A program made the position numbers and the translations under genes. A stretch of 64,000 nucleotides of DNA, taken from the NCBI GenBank assembly GCA_019843655.1, contig JACDQD010000011.1, positions 17,712,604 to 17,776,603 of the forward strand, in the 5' to 3' direction. A model generated the notes under the pieces. The model worked only from the letters and a program-made list of their open reading frames with translations, searched no databases and was not told where the DNA came from. Below, piece after piece: positions 1 through 11,657 of this stretch. The DNA is from Lethocerus indicus (Eukaryota; Arthropoda; Insecta; Hemiptera; Belostomatidae). The stretch's first letter is position 1. Every line of letters begins with the position of its first letter.

Positions 1-3000
1 GAGAATTTAAGCTTAAAGTACCGGTCGCCAGGCAGTATTGAGAGCAAAAATTTAGAAATATCACCAAGAAAAGAGAATAAACAAATTATTGTAGTTTGTT
101 GGCCGTTTGATCTCCCTTTTTTAGTCTCTTCGCCTTCCGCTTTGACTGAACCCGTCTCGGAAGGAAGTACGACCGGCGATGACATTATTCAAAAGGTCTT
201 TTTTATCAACCTTTTTTATTTTGTACAATCAACATGAATGTTATAAGTGCTGATTTTTTTTCCACGTGTATTTCGTGATAAAAGGAACCACCCAAAGATG
301 GCACTCTTGACACAAGAACAATTATAGTCTAAGGAGATCTCTGGGCCAGCGGCGTTTAAGCCGTCGTGGTGGGTATAGTGGATGGGTGAGAGAGGAAAGG
401 GACTGAACGAGTGGATTAGGGATGAGGAGAAAGGCGGGAGTGGAACTTCGGGAACCGGGACTTTGCGACTTCGTCGACTGTCGGTATGTTGAAGTCATGG
501 TGGATTGTGCGGTTAGAAACATACCCGGGGGGAGCATTTGGACTGAAATCTATGGATGCGAGCGATGTTGGATGTCTCGGTGGAACACCATTCGGCTCTA
601 TACCGTATGTCCATGTCGGTTTATGTATCGCTTTGTATATTGCCATTGTCAATTTTGATGTCCGTTTTAGTTATGTAATTTAGTCGATTCTTTTGAGTAG
701 GGTATGGGGATTTAAGGTCTAATGTTTAAAACGTTTTATCGGGTATCCAACCCGCGATACAGTTTTAAGAGGAACTATTAAAAAGCGATCGGAATCCGTC
801 GTTTATTATTTCCACCTTTATCCCCCATCCTCGCAGCACAGCCCCGGATGCGTACGGCCTTATTTTAATTGGAGGACTAATAATCTAAAAGGGAAAGCCG
901 GTGAATCAACCCACCCCCACCCATCGCCTTCTTGATATAATTATATTTGGATTCCACTGTAAACTGGTTGACTAACAGCGGCTTAAAATTGGGATGAATA
1001 GTAACGGGCAGTAGGAGAGAAAGCTTATTCCATCCGTTGGGGCAATGACTGGGACGGCTATGTCTAATTTTGGGGTGAGAGAGAGAGGAGGAGGCGGGAC
1101 TTGTGGCATCCCGACTTGCATCCAATTCAAAGGCCGTTGCCAAATATTTCGAATATCCGTTCGAATTTGCCGTCCGTTTCCTCCCAACGGAAAAATCCAT
1201 CGGGGTGGGGGGAGGGGGAAATTCGGTAACGAGTCCCTAGGGACGGCTCTCAGGAAAATTGAACAATTCTGACTAATGAACAATAATAGTTTATTACACT
1301 CCGGGGGATGAAATTGAAATGGCTTTCATACAACAGTTGAAATTTGTCGTCAGGTGCTCGCGGCTTGCCATAAAAAATGTAATAAATTTCACCCCGAATC
1401 GCCAATTTTTTATTTACAATTGTGACAATAGAACGGTGAAAAAGCTCTTCAATCTACAAGTCTTCGTTCACCAATCTGGCGCTCTGAGCTTTCACCATTG
1501 TTCTCCCCCATTCGTCGGGCAAAAGGTCTACGCCAGTACCGTAGGCCGTTCGTGAGGCCTTTTTAGGAGGAGATGAGGTTTTTTCGTCGTTCAGTGAAAA
1601 CACGGAGGCCCCAATTGACGTTCTTCACTCTATTGACTGGAGCACGTGACTCACCCGCCGCCGTCGTCACGGTTGCCGGGGGCAACCCGCCATTCCTGTC
1701 ATCTGGACCCGCATCATCGTTCAACCAGAACGTCCCGCAGAAACAATTTAAGATAAATAAAAATCGTCAAAATGTATCGGGTTGGCCGGAAAGTTCGTGC
1801 CAACGCTTACCGCGGCCAGGTACCAACGTACCTTCTACGCTCGACGTTTTTATAAATTATCCATTTTTCATCCCCCGTCACTAATCGCTTCAGAAATGGT
1901 GGTTGCGTTTGTAAAGCGGCAGATTTTTCTCCGTTAAATCGTGGGGAACCCGTACCATACATCGAGACGGCTTATGTAGCCAAGCTTTACAATATGGTTG
2001 TGGATCGTCGATTTTGATTTATTTTCGTGGAAGCGTGGAATATTTTCGATTACTGTTTTAATCGGATCCTCGCCTACGGTGGACGGCCTACCCGGGCGTT
2101 CTCGATCTTCAAGATCGAAATCTCCGGCTTTAAACTCCGAGCAAACAACTTCCGGTATTGGTTTTTAAATTAATTTTTAAATTACGCTCTACCCTGCAGC
2201 CAAAAAATTGACAATTTTTTGAAAGCAATATTGAACAATATTGGTCTTTCGAACTGGAAAATATTTATATTGTCTGTATCGAGATGTGCTGAACCGTCGA
2301 AAAGTGCTCGCGTACAAAACTAGCCGTATAATATAAAGGGAATAGAATCGTCGTTTTAAATATTTCTTCAAACATAATACTGCAAGTTGACAGTTTACTA
2401 TTTAAGCGCTGAGAGTTATATTGCAATTTGATGAACTGTACACCATGTTCACTTTTATTTATTTCAAATCCGCGGATGGTTTTAGAATACAGTTGAGTAT
2501 TTATATTACCAGTTCTGTTACCCTTATCAATATTATTATAACTCGTCTTATAAAATAGTAATAATAATAATACAAATATTAGCGTTCAGACGAGTAATAC
2601 ACATATTGGGGTTATTATCGCTTAAAATTTGCGCATTTTTCGCAAAATTACAGGTGGGTAATCGCCGCGATCGCAATAATCGCGGCCTTTTTTTCGAAAA
2701 TTGATTCAATTTTTCCATTCGGAAATCCCGAGCGATAACGCCCCGTATCTGGAGCCTAGGGCTCGGTTTCGATGAGTCATGTGTTTACGCGCCGGGAGGG
2801 AAGGAAAAAAAGCGATGTCAAATAAATCTATCTGAAACCGATAAACTCGAAGTATTTGCATACGCGGCTGTTACTTCGGCAGAGGGGGCGCGTTAAGCCG
2901 AAAGAATTATTGGATCATTCTATCGTTACGGATTTTTTTCCAATTATTCAGTATGAATAAGGTGGCGAGGAAGAGAGCTTTTTGGACTACCGATGATGGC

Positions 3001-3157
3001 GAGCAGTCGAAACCAAATAAGCGGATGGAGACAGAGACTTATTGAGAATAAGTCTTATATAATAAGTCTTATACTTCTTATAGAGAATCATCAATGTGGA
3101 GATAATTTAATACAAATTAGTACAATTTTTTATTTCAAGGTAAATTTCTGCAATCAT

Positions 3158-3160
<3 letters not shown>
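1..3160. other. Gene-free stretch
   Basis: No reading frame here has recognisable domain content or in-phase splice partners. The longest open stretch (1573-1884, +, about 100 codons) is low-complexity and matches no family I know. Bases 10-60 resemble 46910-46975 (a shared cagtattg...gagagcaa block), so an old dispersed repeat probably spans the left window edge. Confidence 0.5.

Positions 3161-3214
<54 letters not shown>
3161..3214. repeat. (AT)n microsatellite
   Basis: An uninterrupted AT dinucleotide run of about 54 bases in non-coding DNA. Confidence 0.95.
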
Positions 3215-3217
<3 letters not shown>

Positions 3218-5324
3218 CACTGACCGAAATAATGGGCGAAGCACCTCGCCGCAAAGATTGCGATTATCAGGAAGTGAGCCCGCTATCTCATTTAGGATTC
3301 GACAATTTTTCGTTATAAATTTCTTTTTTCTTTTTAATTATTAAACACTTTTCTTATCACAAGATGTTCTGATAACTTTGACGGTGGCCAAAATTCGAAA
3401 ATGGTCGAACGGTTGGCAATAATGGCGAAAACGTGTCCCAAAATTGCAATTTCCGTGCGCGGGGTAAATTGCGCAATATTTCTGTGTTGCGCAATACAAC
3501 CGTGAGCTGTTAAAGCTCTCTCTATAATTTCTGATCAGAATCCAGATTTCTAAATTATTTATTCACGCATCAGCCCGGACTATTAGACAGTGGAGACGTA
3601 AGCACGAAACAGATAAACGTATTGTCGTCAAGTCCAAAGCGTATTTATTCCGTAGAAGTGGGGCGTTTATCGACTTTGTCTGCGGCGAAGTTTTGCACGG
3701 ACGATGACAGAATCGATAATCTATAATTGTCGGTGACGCTACTGAAGGAAACGGCGGTGATCTAATTGCGGACTTTCGATATCTCGCCCCGATTCGAACC
3801 GATGCCGAGCCACTCCATACTGGTCCTCAAACTCGAAATTCCCTCAAAGTCTATATATTTTCGGACAAAATTGAAATGTTTTTTGTTCGTATTGGGAATC
3901 GGAGGTCGCCTATTTTAGGGATCTTTGTCAGATATGCCAAACAGAAAGTCAGATGACATTTTTTTGACTTAAACAGAAAAGCCCAGTCCTGTGTGGAATC
4001 GACAGGAATGGTCAAACCCGAAAATAGATGTTCAAATTCAAAAACTTCAATTATAGGATATGATATATATACACAGTACAAGTGAAGTAAGTAACAGTGC
4101 GAACAGAGCATCCCACGTGCCAAACTGACTCGAACCGCTACTGAAGATGGCGAGCGGCCGAAACCGGTCTGGCGAAAGGCTGAAGCCGCCGAGGGCCGAC
4201 CGAAGAAAGCGAAATCTACGGTAATCGCGCTGCGACGCGTACTCGACCTCTTGGAAATCAAACTTGAGTGGCCGGTGACCCACTAATTGGTCGTTAACAC
4301 CGTCCCCTCTATCGCCGAATAGCGAGCGAAGCGAAAACAGAATATAAAGAAAGAAGGAGAAAAAACGAAAGTATCGCAGAAACGGTCGTGACTCATCGGG
4401 TTCATACCGATGGGGCTCTAATGGGGCACAGATATTAGGCCTCGGCGGGGACGCCAGATAATGGGACCCACTTAAAAGTCAGCGAGGCTCCAATCGAAAA
4501 TAGAGTTCAGTTTTCGCTACGCCGTCGTTACCCCGCCAATCTTAGAATTGAGAGTTTTAGCATTAGGTTGTTGGTGTTAATTTATTCGGACCCTGATGTC
4601 GGAACCGGTAGGAGTCGCGAAACGTCGGAAGGCCCATTCAATGGGGCCCACTGAGGTGGTTTCCAAATTACAGGAAAAATTACAATAATTGTGCAATAAA
4701 TAAGAGGAGGTTAAAATCCAAGTAGTCTCTATCTTAATAATCAAATACGTAAATGTAGTAAGGCCCTTGGGCCGGAATGAGTGCATTAACCAATATTTGT
4801 ATATCGTCCTTCGATGTCCTGTGTATATTTATTGAAAAATAAAGTTATTTGTATTTGTAAATGAGAGGAGGAAACTGTTGGGTATAGCTGACTGGTGTCG
4901 TCTCGGCCTTCCTATTTGTGTTTCGACTTGCGGCTCTCGAAAGTTTCGTGCGAACACCGCGGCCATCTGCATAGGGCGGCCGTGCCCGGCATAACGCGCT
5001 GGGACGCGCTTCCTCCCGTTATTGTTCTCGCTGTACGAGAGTCATGAGAGCCAGCGGAGACAGAAAGAGTCATGTGGCGCATGACTCATGGAGGAGGACG
5101 GAGGGGAATTTGAATAGGGCGAGGACGATTAAAGTTGTACCGCATTAACATACGGCGGTGTCACCTTCCAACCGACCCCCCCCCCTCACCAACTATTGTC
5201 CGCATTGTAATTCTTCCCACCGATCAGGTGTATTTACGGTGATTGTAATTGATTGACAACTACGCATCCAGGTTAGATTAGGTTAGGTTAATAAAACCTA
5301 AAACTCAAAAAAAAGTACTCAACT
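3215..5324. other. Gene-free stretch with repeat fragments
   Basis: No gene is supported. The interval holds a partial copy of the 350-bp interspersed repeat (4065-4221). An A-rich AATAAAG-type tail at 4813-4852 resembles one at 11428-11466, as if both were 3' ends of one retroposon family. A short GGTTAGATTAGGTTAGGTTA-like run lies near 5270, just before the 70-bp array. Confidence 0.5.
4065..4221 (+). repeat. Interspersed repeat, partial copy (family R)
   Basis: This is a 3' partial copy of the repeat seen nearly full length at 6091-6440 and 24013-24352. It shares the cacagtacaagtga block, the conserved core gctactgaagatggcgagcg followed by gccgaaaccggtct, and the terminal gaaatctacgg. It has no coding content. 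The family is probably a non-autonomous element (SINE or MITE type); class unresolved. Confidence 0.8.
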
Positions 5325-6035
5325 CAAAAGGAAATGTACTCAACTAAAGTTCGTTGGGCGCACTTACCCCATAAACTAGCGCCCCCTGAGGGTGGTGCGG
5401 AAATGTACTCAACTAAAGTTCGTTGGGTGCACTTGCACCGATAAACTAGCGCCCCCTGAGGGTGGTGCGGAAATGTACTTCAACTAAAGTTCGTTGGGTG
5501 CACTTGTACCGATAACTAGCGCCTGAGGGTGGTGCCTAGCGCCCCTGAGGGTGGTGCGGAAATGTACTTAACTAAAGTTCGTTGGGTGCATTTGTACCGA
5601 TAGACTAGCGCCCCCTGAGGGTGGTGCGGAAATGTACTTAACTAAAGTTCGTTGGGTGCACTTATCCCCATAAACTAGCGCCCCCTGAGGGTGGTGCGGA
5701 AATGTACTTAACTAAAGTTCGTTTGGTGCACTTGCACCGATAAAGGTAGCGCCCTCTGAGGGTGGTGCGGAAATGTACTTAACTAAAGTTCGTTGGGTGC
5801 ATTTGTACCGATAGACTAGCGCCCCCTGAGGGTGGTGCGGAAATGTACTTAACTAAAGTTCGTTGGGTGCACTTATCCCCGATAGACTAGCGCCCCCTGA
5901 GGGTGGTGCGGAAATGTACTTAACTAAAGTTCGTTGGGCTCACTTGCCCCCATAAACTAGCGCCCCCTGGGGGGTGGTTCGGAAATGTACTGAACTAAAG
6001 TTCGTTCGGTGCACGTACACCGATTAACTAGATTA
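5325..6035. repeat. 70-bp tandem repeat array with CTCF-like core
   Basis: About ten head-to-tail copies of a 70-71 bp unit run from the first gaaatgtact to gattaactag. Unit starts (aaatgtact) fall near 5331, 5401, 5471, 5560, 5630, 5700, 5771, 5841, 5912 and 5983. Each unit has a variable part (ttcgttgggtgcacttgtac) and a conserved part (tagcgccccctgagggtggt). The reverse complement of the latter contains CAGGGGGCGCTA, the core of the animal CTCF consensus. One unit near 5515-5545 has a partial internal duplication. The array abuts a family R copy on its right. Confidence 0.95.
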
Positions 6036-6090
6036 CTACAAATAAACTTTTTTCAATAAATCAACAGGAAAAGTTTTACCCCTTAGTTTG

Positions 6091-6440
6091 ATTGTAAATA
6101 CACAATACCAGACAGGTTTCCTGTCATATATTTGGAAGTCAGAACCTAATAGTTGTGGCCAGTTGTGTGATCAAAAATATATTTGACCGATGATCCGATA
6201 AAGAATTTCCCAGCCCAAATAGAACAAACAACATCCCCCAAAAACACAGTAACAAGACACACATATATACACAGGACAAATGGACAACCGCCACAGTACA
6301 AGTGACAGTGACAGTGCAGAGAGGATGCCCAAATAACATCCAAAGTGACTGACACCGCTACTGAAGATGGGGAGAAGCCGAAACCGGTCTAGCAGAAGAC
6401 CAAACCGGCGAGAGGAGGCAGAAACACACGAAATCTGCGG
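6091..6440 (+). repeat. Interspersed repeat, near full length (family R)
   Basis: This aligns along about 350 bp with 24013-24352. The shared order is gtaaatacacaatacca, tcatatatttggaagtcaga, the gatcaaa..atat block, acagtacaagtgacagtg, gctactgaagatgg, agccgaaaccggtc and aaatctgcgg. The copies differ by scattered substitutions and small indels, so both are old. No open frame of note. Probably a non-autonomous transposable element. Confidence 0.85.
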
Positions 6441-7290
6441 CATTACTTTGTCCCCAACCTTTTTCCCCAGCGCGATAGTAATTTAATAAGACAGTTTTTT
6501 GGATTCAGATTACTTTCGCTTCTATTGTGGAGGAATGGGGGCCGTTCTGGAGAGGAAAAAGAAAGACGGTGTAAGAGGGTGCGTGATGGAAGGCCGATGA
6601 AAAGTGTGTTTGTGGGGGTAGGGGGAGGGGGCGTGTATCGATCAGGGGGGGGTTCGGGGGGAGGGGCCGAGGAAATAGCCCCTTGAACCCGGCTGACATT
6701 TAAATCCCATCGATTCCGCCGTCGCGGAAAACCTTCCGCCCATTCAAATATACGCCAAAATATGCCCGCAGTAGCCCCCGTTGTCGGACAGGTCGATATA
6801 TACAACGCCACCCCCCCCCCGAGGGTTATTTACCCGCCGATATATACGGTGGACAGCATATACCAATTGGGGAGCATATATCGATACAGGATAGCGGTCG
6901 ATAGCGAGCCGACAGTAAGTGTACAACCTGCAGTTTTCATATTTCATCCCCCCCAGGGGGAAAATTCCACCGCCCCTCTCAGAAAATAAATATCCCTTCT
7001 TCTAGCCTAAACCCAGCCGGGGTGCATCAAACCAAAAAAATCATCCCCACAGTTGTGCATCTCCTTCATCACTTTTAATTTGTCCCTTATTCGGTTGATT
7101 TTAAATTTAACTTTGTTTCTATGGTTTTCTCCCGTTTTCTGTATCGTATTTTCTGTATCGTAGTGTTTTAATTGGGTTTCTTCTAGATATATTTGTTTCT
7201 ACGATTTTAAGCTAGTTTCGGTATATTATTTGGCCTAGAATTATAATATTTCCGGTTTTGTTTCGGTCCAATTTCAACTGTCACACGTCA

Positions 7291-7426
7291 CCGTAGATTT
7301 CCTGTTCTTCGGTCTATCGCCAGACCGGTTTCGGCCGCTCGCCATCTTCAGTAGCTGTGTTTGTGTCACAACGGCACTTCGGATGCGTTTTTAGGGGGGA
7401 TGGGTGTCACTTGTACTGTGGCGGTT
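7291..7426 (-). repeat. Interspersed repeat, inverted copy (family R)
   Basis: The reverse complement reads accgccacagtacaagtgac, then gctactgaagatggcgagcg, gccgaaaccggtct and gaaatctacgg. This is the 3' half of family R in minus orientation. It faces a plus-strand copy that starts 19 bases further on, so the pair can fold back. Confidence 0.8.
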
Positions 7427-7444
7427 CCCCCACAAGCGTCTGAG

Positions 7445-7518
7445 GCTACTGAAGATGGCGAGCGGCCGAAACCGGTCTAGCAGAAGACCAAACTGACAGA
7501 AGAACACGAAATCCACGG
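7445..7518 (+). repeat. Interspersed repeat, short direct copy (family R)
   Basis: This holds only the terminal part of family R, from gctactgaagatggcgagcg through agcagaagaccaaact to gaaatccacgg. With the minus copy at 7291-7355 it forms inverted arms of roughly 65-75 bp around an 89-bp spacer. Confidence 0.8.
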
Positions 7519-7826
7519 TGTTCCAAACCCTCGCAGACCACAAAACGGTGGTATTCCTAACTGTCTTACATTATATTCGATTTCGATTACGCGTTCCAGT
7601 TTCGTTTTACCCGGTTATTGGTTAGTATTTCTATATGTTGACATTTCGATATCGTTTTTAGTTACTTCTCAACCTCTATTTTTTATTCTTAGTTCGGCTG
7701 TGAATATGTACGGGCACAGAAAATAGAGTTGCATCTCGGTCACCCTTCGAAGGTGATATTCCAATACTCCTTCAATCCTTAACCCTAATTCCGCTAATCT
7801 GGTCGGTCGTTCTGTGTCAAAACAGT

Positions 7827-7848
7827 GTTTTGGGCCGTCGCCCAAAAC
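7827..7848. other. Perfect hairpin (9-bp stem)
   Basis: gttttgggc and gcccaaaac are exact reverse complements separated by cgtc. No gene lies nearby; function unknown. Confidence 0.5.
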
Positions 7849-8304
7849 CCGGGGCACGGACTTAAATAAAATATTTTGAACCCCGTCAATCCTGTTGAAC
7901 CGTCCGGGCCCGTTTCTGTTAGATGTTAGAAACGGGTCTGGGAACGTTGGTTTTCCTCGCTCCCTTTCCATTTATTTTGTTTCATCGCAGCACCAACATT
8001 CAACAGGCACACACACACAACGGGCCAAAACAACGTACGCCAAATAGAAACAATATTTCAGTTTTTTTTTCTCTTGGGTAAATTCAGATTTTCAATTCGA
8101 TGCATTAAATTCGCCCCCCCCCCTCAACACTTCGTTCTCAAAATATATATACATCCACTTTTCTTTTTACATAATATATATAATTCACGTTACAGAAACG
8201 CTGTTCTACAGTCCCAAATATACTGTATTTACACACTTACTTGAGGCTAAACCTCGGTCCCCGTTTACCGCCCGCAAAGTTCGGGCAGCTTCCGGAAGTC
8301 GTGT

Positions 8305-8343
8305 CGGAAGTTCGGAAACAAAGTTTCGAGTTTCGAACTTCCG
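8305..8343. other. Perfect hairpin (10-bp stem)
   Basis: cggaagttcg at 8305-8314 is the exact reverse complement of cgaacttccg at 8334-8343. The 19-base loop also contains tttcg repeats. No neighbouring gene. Confidence 0.5.
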
Positions 8344-9254
8344 GCACCGGCCCTAAGGGGGGGGGGGCGGCGTAGAACGAAACCCGTTTCAATAAAGCAC
8401 ATCGTGACAACGACTGTTCGCCCCTTTATCTGTTCCACGAACACTGTATATTTACGCTAAAGTACAGTACATAATTTTATGTACGCAGACAATTTGATGG
8501 CCGAATATGCCAATGGCTCGGTTAAATTTATTTTTGCGCGAGTTTTCAAATACATCGCGCGGTATATTTGAGCAAAATGGCCCAATACCATCTGAAAATA
8601 TGGTTTTCATTAAAAATCGTTTTCGTTAAAAATTTTAATACAGTAAGAAATATACCTAAGTATATGAATGTGATCACTGAACGGTTTCCACTAAATATTT
8701 ATTCTTGTTTCGATACATCATTCATTTATTTCTATTTCGATGCTTCCTCGCCCATATCGCGATCCCTCAGTTTTCTGCCGTTTTCATATAAATTACTGTA
8801 AATTTTATGCGCTAGATTTAAATATAAGATATCGCATATACGGTGCCCCCCCCCCCACGAGTTGACTGATGGAATGCTACTGAATATATTAATATGCAGT
8901 GTGTTTCATTGTTCATTTATTAGTATTAAATACTCACTTAAATATTTAATTTAGGACAAATGAATCCAAGGAGGAAAGTACATGACATTTTTGTCCTTAA
9001 ACTAGTATATTAGAAATCGGAACACGTATATATGGATATATAAGTTGTATAAATAGATGAATATATGGTATATAAGTACGTACCCGAGTGGAGCGTCGGA
9101 TACCCTGTTGTCCTCGGTCGAGCAACATCCTTCGTTCATGTCCACAAATTGCTCGATATTACAACCGGTGGTTTAAAAAAAAAAGATACTGGCACTTATA
9201 CTAATGTTGATAGTAATTCGGTATAGTGTTGATATGTTGTGGTAGTGGGGGTGC

Positions 9255-9272
9255 GAGAGAGAGAGAGAGAGA
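9255..9272. repeat. (GA)n microsatellite
   Basis: A short GA dinucleotide run at the left edge of a CpG-rich patch. GA runs can bind GAGA-type factors in arthropods, but here that is only a possibility. Confidence 0.85.
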
Positions 9273-9378
9273 CAGAGAGTCAGACGGGTCGCCTGACGGC
9301 GTGCGGAGGTATGCAATCCCGCGCTGCTAGGGGTGGATGACGCCTTCGCCCGGGGTTGTGCGGGGAGGGGGCGAGCGA

Positions 9379-9445
9379 TGACGTCACCGGCTAGGAGGGA
9401 TGAAAGGTGGAGGGGACCGCCCTTCAGCCGCGAGTGGTGACGTCA
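9379..9445. promoter_or_regulatory. Two perfect CRE palindromes in a CpG-rich patch
   Basis: TGACGTCA occurs twice, at 9379-9386 and 9438-9445, each followed by ccg. They lie in a roughly 200-bp GC- and CpG-rich patch (about 9270-9460) surrounded by AT-richer DNA. This is the CREB/ATF palindrome. No first exon of a recognisable gene follows, so it may be a promoter of an unidentified transcript, an enhancer or part of a repeat. Confidence 0.45.
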
Positions 9446-10232
9446 CCGCCTCCACATTACATACACAATGGGCAGGACAGAATTCAACCCCCGCCCTCCG
9501 GCGTGCTCGACCCTCCCTATAATAATATCGTCATGTACCACCCACCCCGTATTGTGTGCACACATACGGCCACCCTACCTTTCTAAACAATTACGGAAGA
9601 TGATTTCCACCCCCACCCTCCCTGAGTTACTGACACGTGTAAACCAAATAGAAACTACAATACAACCGCATTACCGACCGACAACTTCCTCTAAGAAGGG
9701 GGGCCTTCTTCTGGGCGTTTCGGTTCCATCACCATTATATCACCTCCTCTTGTCTTAGTTACCTTCGTGCATTGCTAAGGACTCCCTAATAGTGGTAGTT
9801 AAATCTCTTCTGTCTTAGCGTTATTTATAGCGCCCGCAAATTGCGCTTAATAAATTTATCTGGCACACGGTAATGTATTACTTGGACGAAAATTCCGGGT
9901 CGAGTCATTCGAGAAACTGTAAAAACCAATTTTTTTTTAAATTAACAGTTAGAATACGCTATATACTTGATTATATTTCTGAACGCCGGTTTCGGTTGGG
10001 GTCAGTAAGATTTGCGATAGTTCTTTCTATAAATAAGAAGGCCGTCGACTTAGTTCAGTATGGTTATTCCTATCGGCCCAATTATAGTTCAGCGAGCTTG
10101 GAAGGGTTGAACGGCGGTGGTGGAGGGGGTCGGTAAGGTGGGACGTCACGTGTCCAGTCAATACCTGGCTCTGACCTACATACACCCCTCCACAACAATC
10201 CAACCGAACCCTTCTCTATTCCCTATCCAATG

Positions 10233-10234
<2 letters not shown>

Positions 10235-10282
<48 letters not shown>
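10235..10282. repeat. (TA)n microsatellite
   Basis: A pure TA dinucleotide run of about 48 bases. Confidence 0.95.
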
Positions 10283-10283
<1 letters not shown>

Positions 10284-10828
10284 GTATTTATCTATATAAA
10301 ATTATTCAGGTTTTTCAGCATGTTTCGATTCAGTCCCGGATCCCGCCGGGAATACAAAACAATGCATCAATTATCGTTGCCAAAATATGAGGAGAAACAA
10401 CAATGTTTAAATATAATTTAAACATTTAATAATTAATAATAATAATTCATTTTAAATATAAAAAGAGAACTGATAATTTTTATGTCGTTTTTAGTATTTA
10501 TTTTCTAACGATTCGAAACCAATCTTTATTTTAATTCGGAAACTAAGGAATTTCTAGATTATACCACTATAATACTAGATTTCCGGTTTACTGGAAATAC
10601 AAAATAAATATTTCAGATTGTAAAATCGACCGAATAATTTTCTGAATTGTTTTGCAACGCCGAAACCGATTTGGGCCCCGGCAGCGCCCGACTTGGCCCG
10701 CTTATGTTAGACCGGCAACGCTCGCCGGACAATCCGTTTAGTATCGAGTGGCGCCGTGTAAAAATATCCGATTCCAGAATTTGCCCGATATATCGTCACG
10801 AGTTTGTATGTCCTCCCGTCCTACTCGC

Positions 10829-10857
10829 AGTTTCGGCCATCCACCGTCTTCAGTAGC
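10829..10857 (-). repeat. Family R core fragment
   Basis: The reverse complement reads gctactgaagacggtggatg then gccgaaact. This is the conserved core of family R with substitutions; the rest of the element is not recognisable. Confidence 0.5.
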
Positions 10858-11638
10858 ATTCGGTCGGCCGCCAAATTAACTCATAGATTTCATACACTAT
10901 CGTTCAAGATTGAATCCCTTGTTCTTGTATCGGCTGGAATTTTTAAATTGAACTGATATTCCTTTAAGACCGCAGACACCGACTGGGTCTATATTTCTTT
11001 TCTAGGAGCGGATTTCTTTTTTTTTAATATTTGTAATTTCGCGATAATATTAACGGCACGAATAGCGTGGCAAATATTTCGTGCTCGTCGGCCGCATTCA
11101 CCCGACGGAATAAAAAAAAAGGGGTTATTGCTCGTTTCAAACCCCCCGTTTGAATGGCTTTCAGACGGGGCCGATTCACCGGCTCCGAATCGCCGTTTTA
11201 TTATACAAATATAAGAATTATTTTAGTAGCGGAGCAAAACGGGAACGATATTCGATAAGCGTTCGGAGAAAAGGAGTAGGCAGATCCAATTTTAAGATTC
11301 TTATTTACTTACTGAAAACGTTTTCCGCTTTCAGTATAAAGTATAAGTATTAATGAAGTCCCAATATTATATCTCTGTATGAGTGTAGAAAGGCCGGTAG
11401 AATGTATTTGCATTCGTACACTGTAAACGATATCCTGTGTGTATTTAAAGAAAATAAAGTATTCCTAAATTTACTCTGAAATGCGAGCAGGTAATTGAAA
11501 CCAATTTCCCGAACAATAAAGTAAAAAAGCATGTAAATGGATAGGAAGGCCTGCGAGCTGCTTTATATTAACGTACATTTAATTATTGTAAATACGAAAA
11601 CAATGTAAAAATTGTCAGGAAATAAAGATATTGGAGCG

Positions 11639-11657
11639 ACCGGGTTTGAATCCCGGT
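11639..11657 (+). other. tRNA-like T-arm (possible SINE relic)
   Basis: accgg and ccggt pair around gtttgaatc, giving a T-arm with a B-box-like GTTTGAATC. No acceptor stem or anticodon arm pairs around it, so this is not a tRNA gene. It may be a relic of a tRNA-derived SINE or chance. Confidence 0.3.

Larger units (their letters stand above)
6441..9254. other. Gene-free stretch
   Basis: No gene is supported. A 100-codon open frame on the minus strand (7971-7669) has mixed composition but no domain I recognise and no splice partners. The interval contains long C or G runs (for example 6811-6820, 8117-8125, 8357-8366, 8846-8855), the inverted family R pair at 7291-7518 and two perfect short hairpins. 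Confidence 0.5.

Noticed and set aside
5265..5290. Telomere-like TTAGG repeats
   Set aside because: Only two or three imperfect units are present, too short for a telomeric or interstitial telomeric tract.
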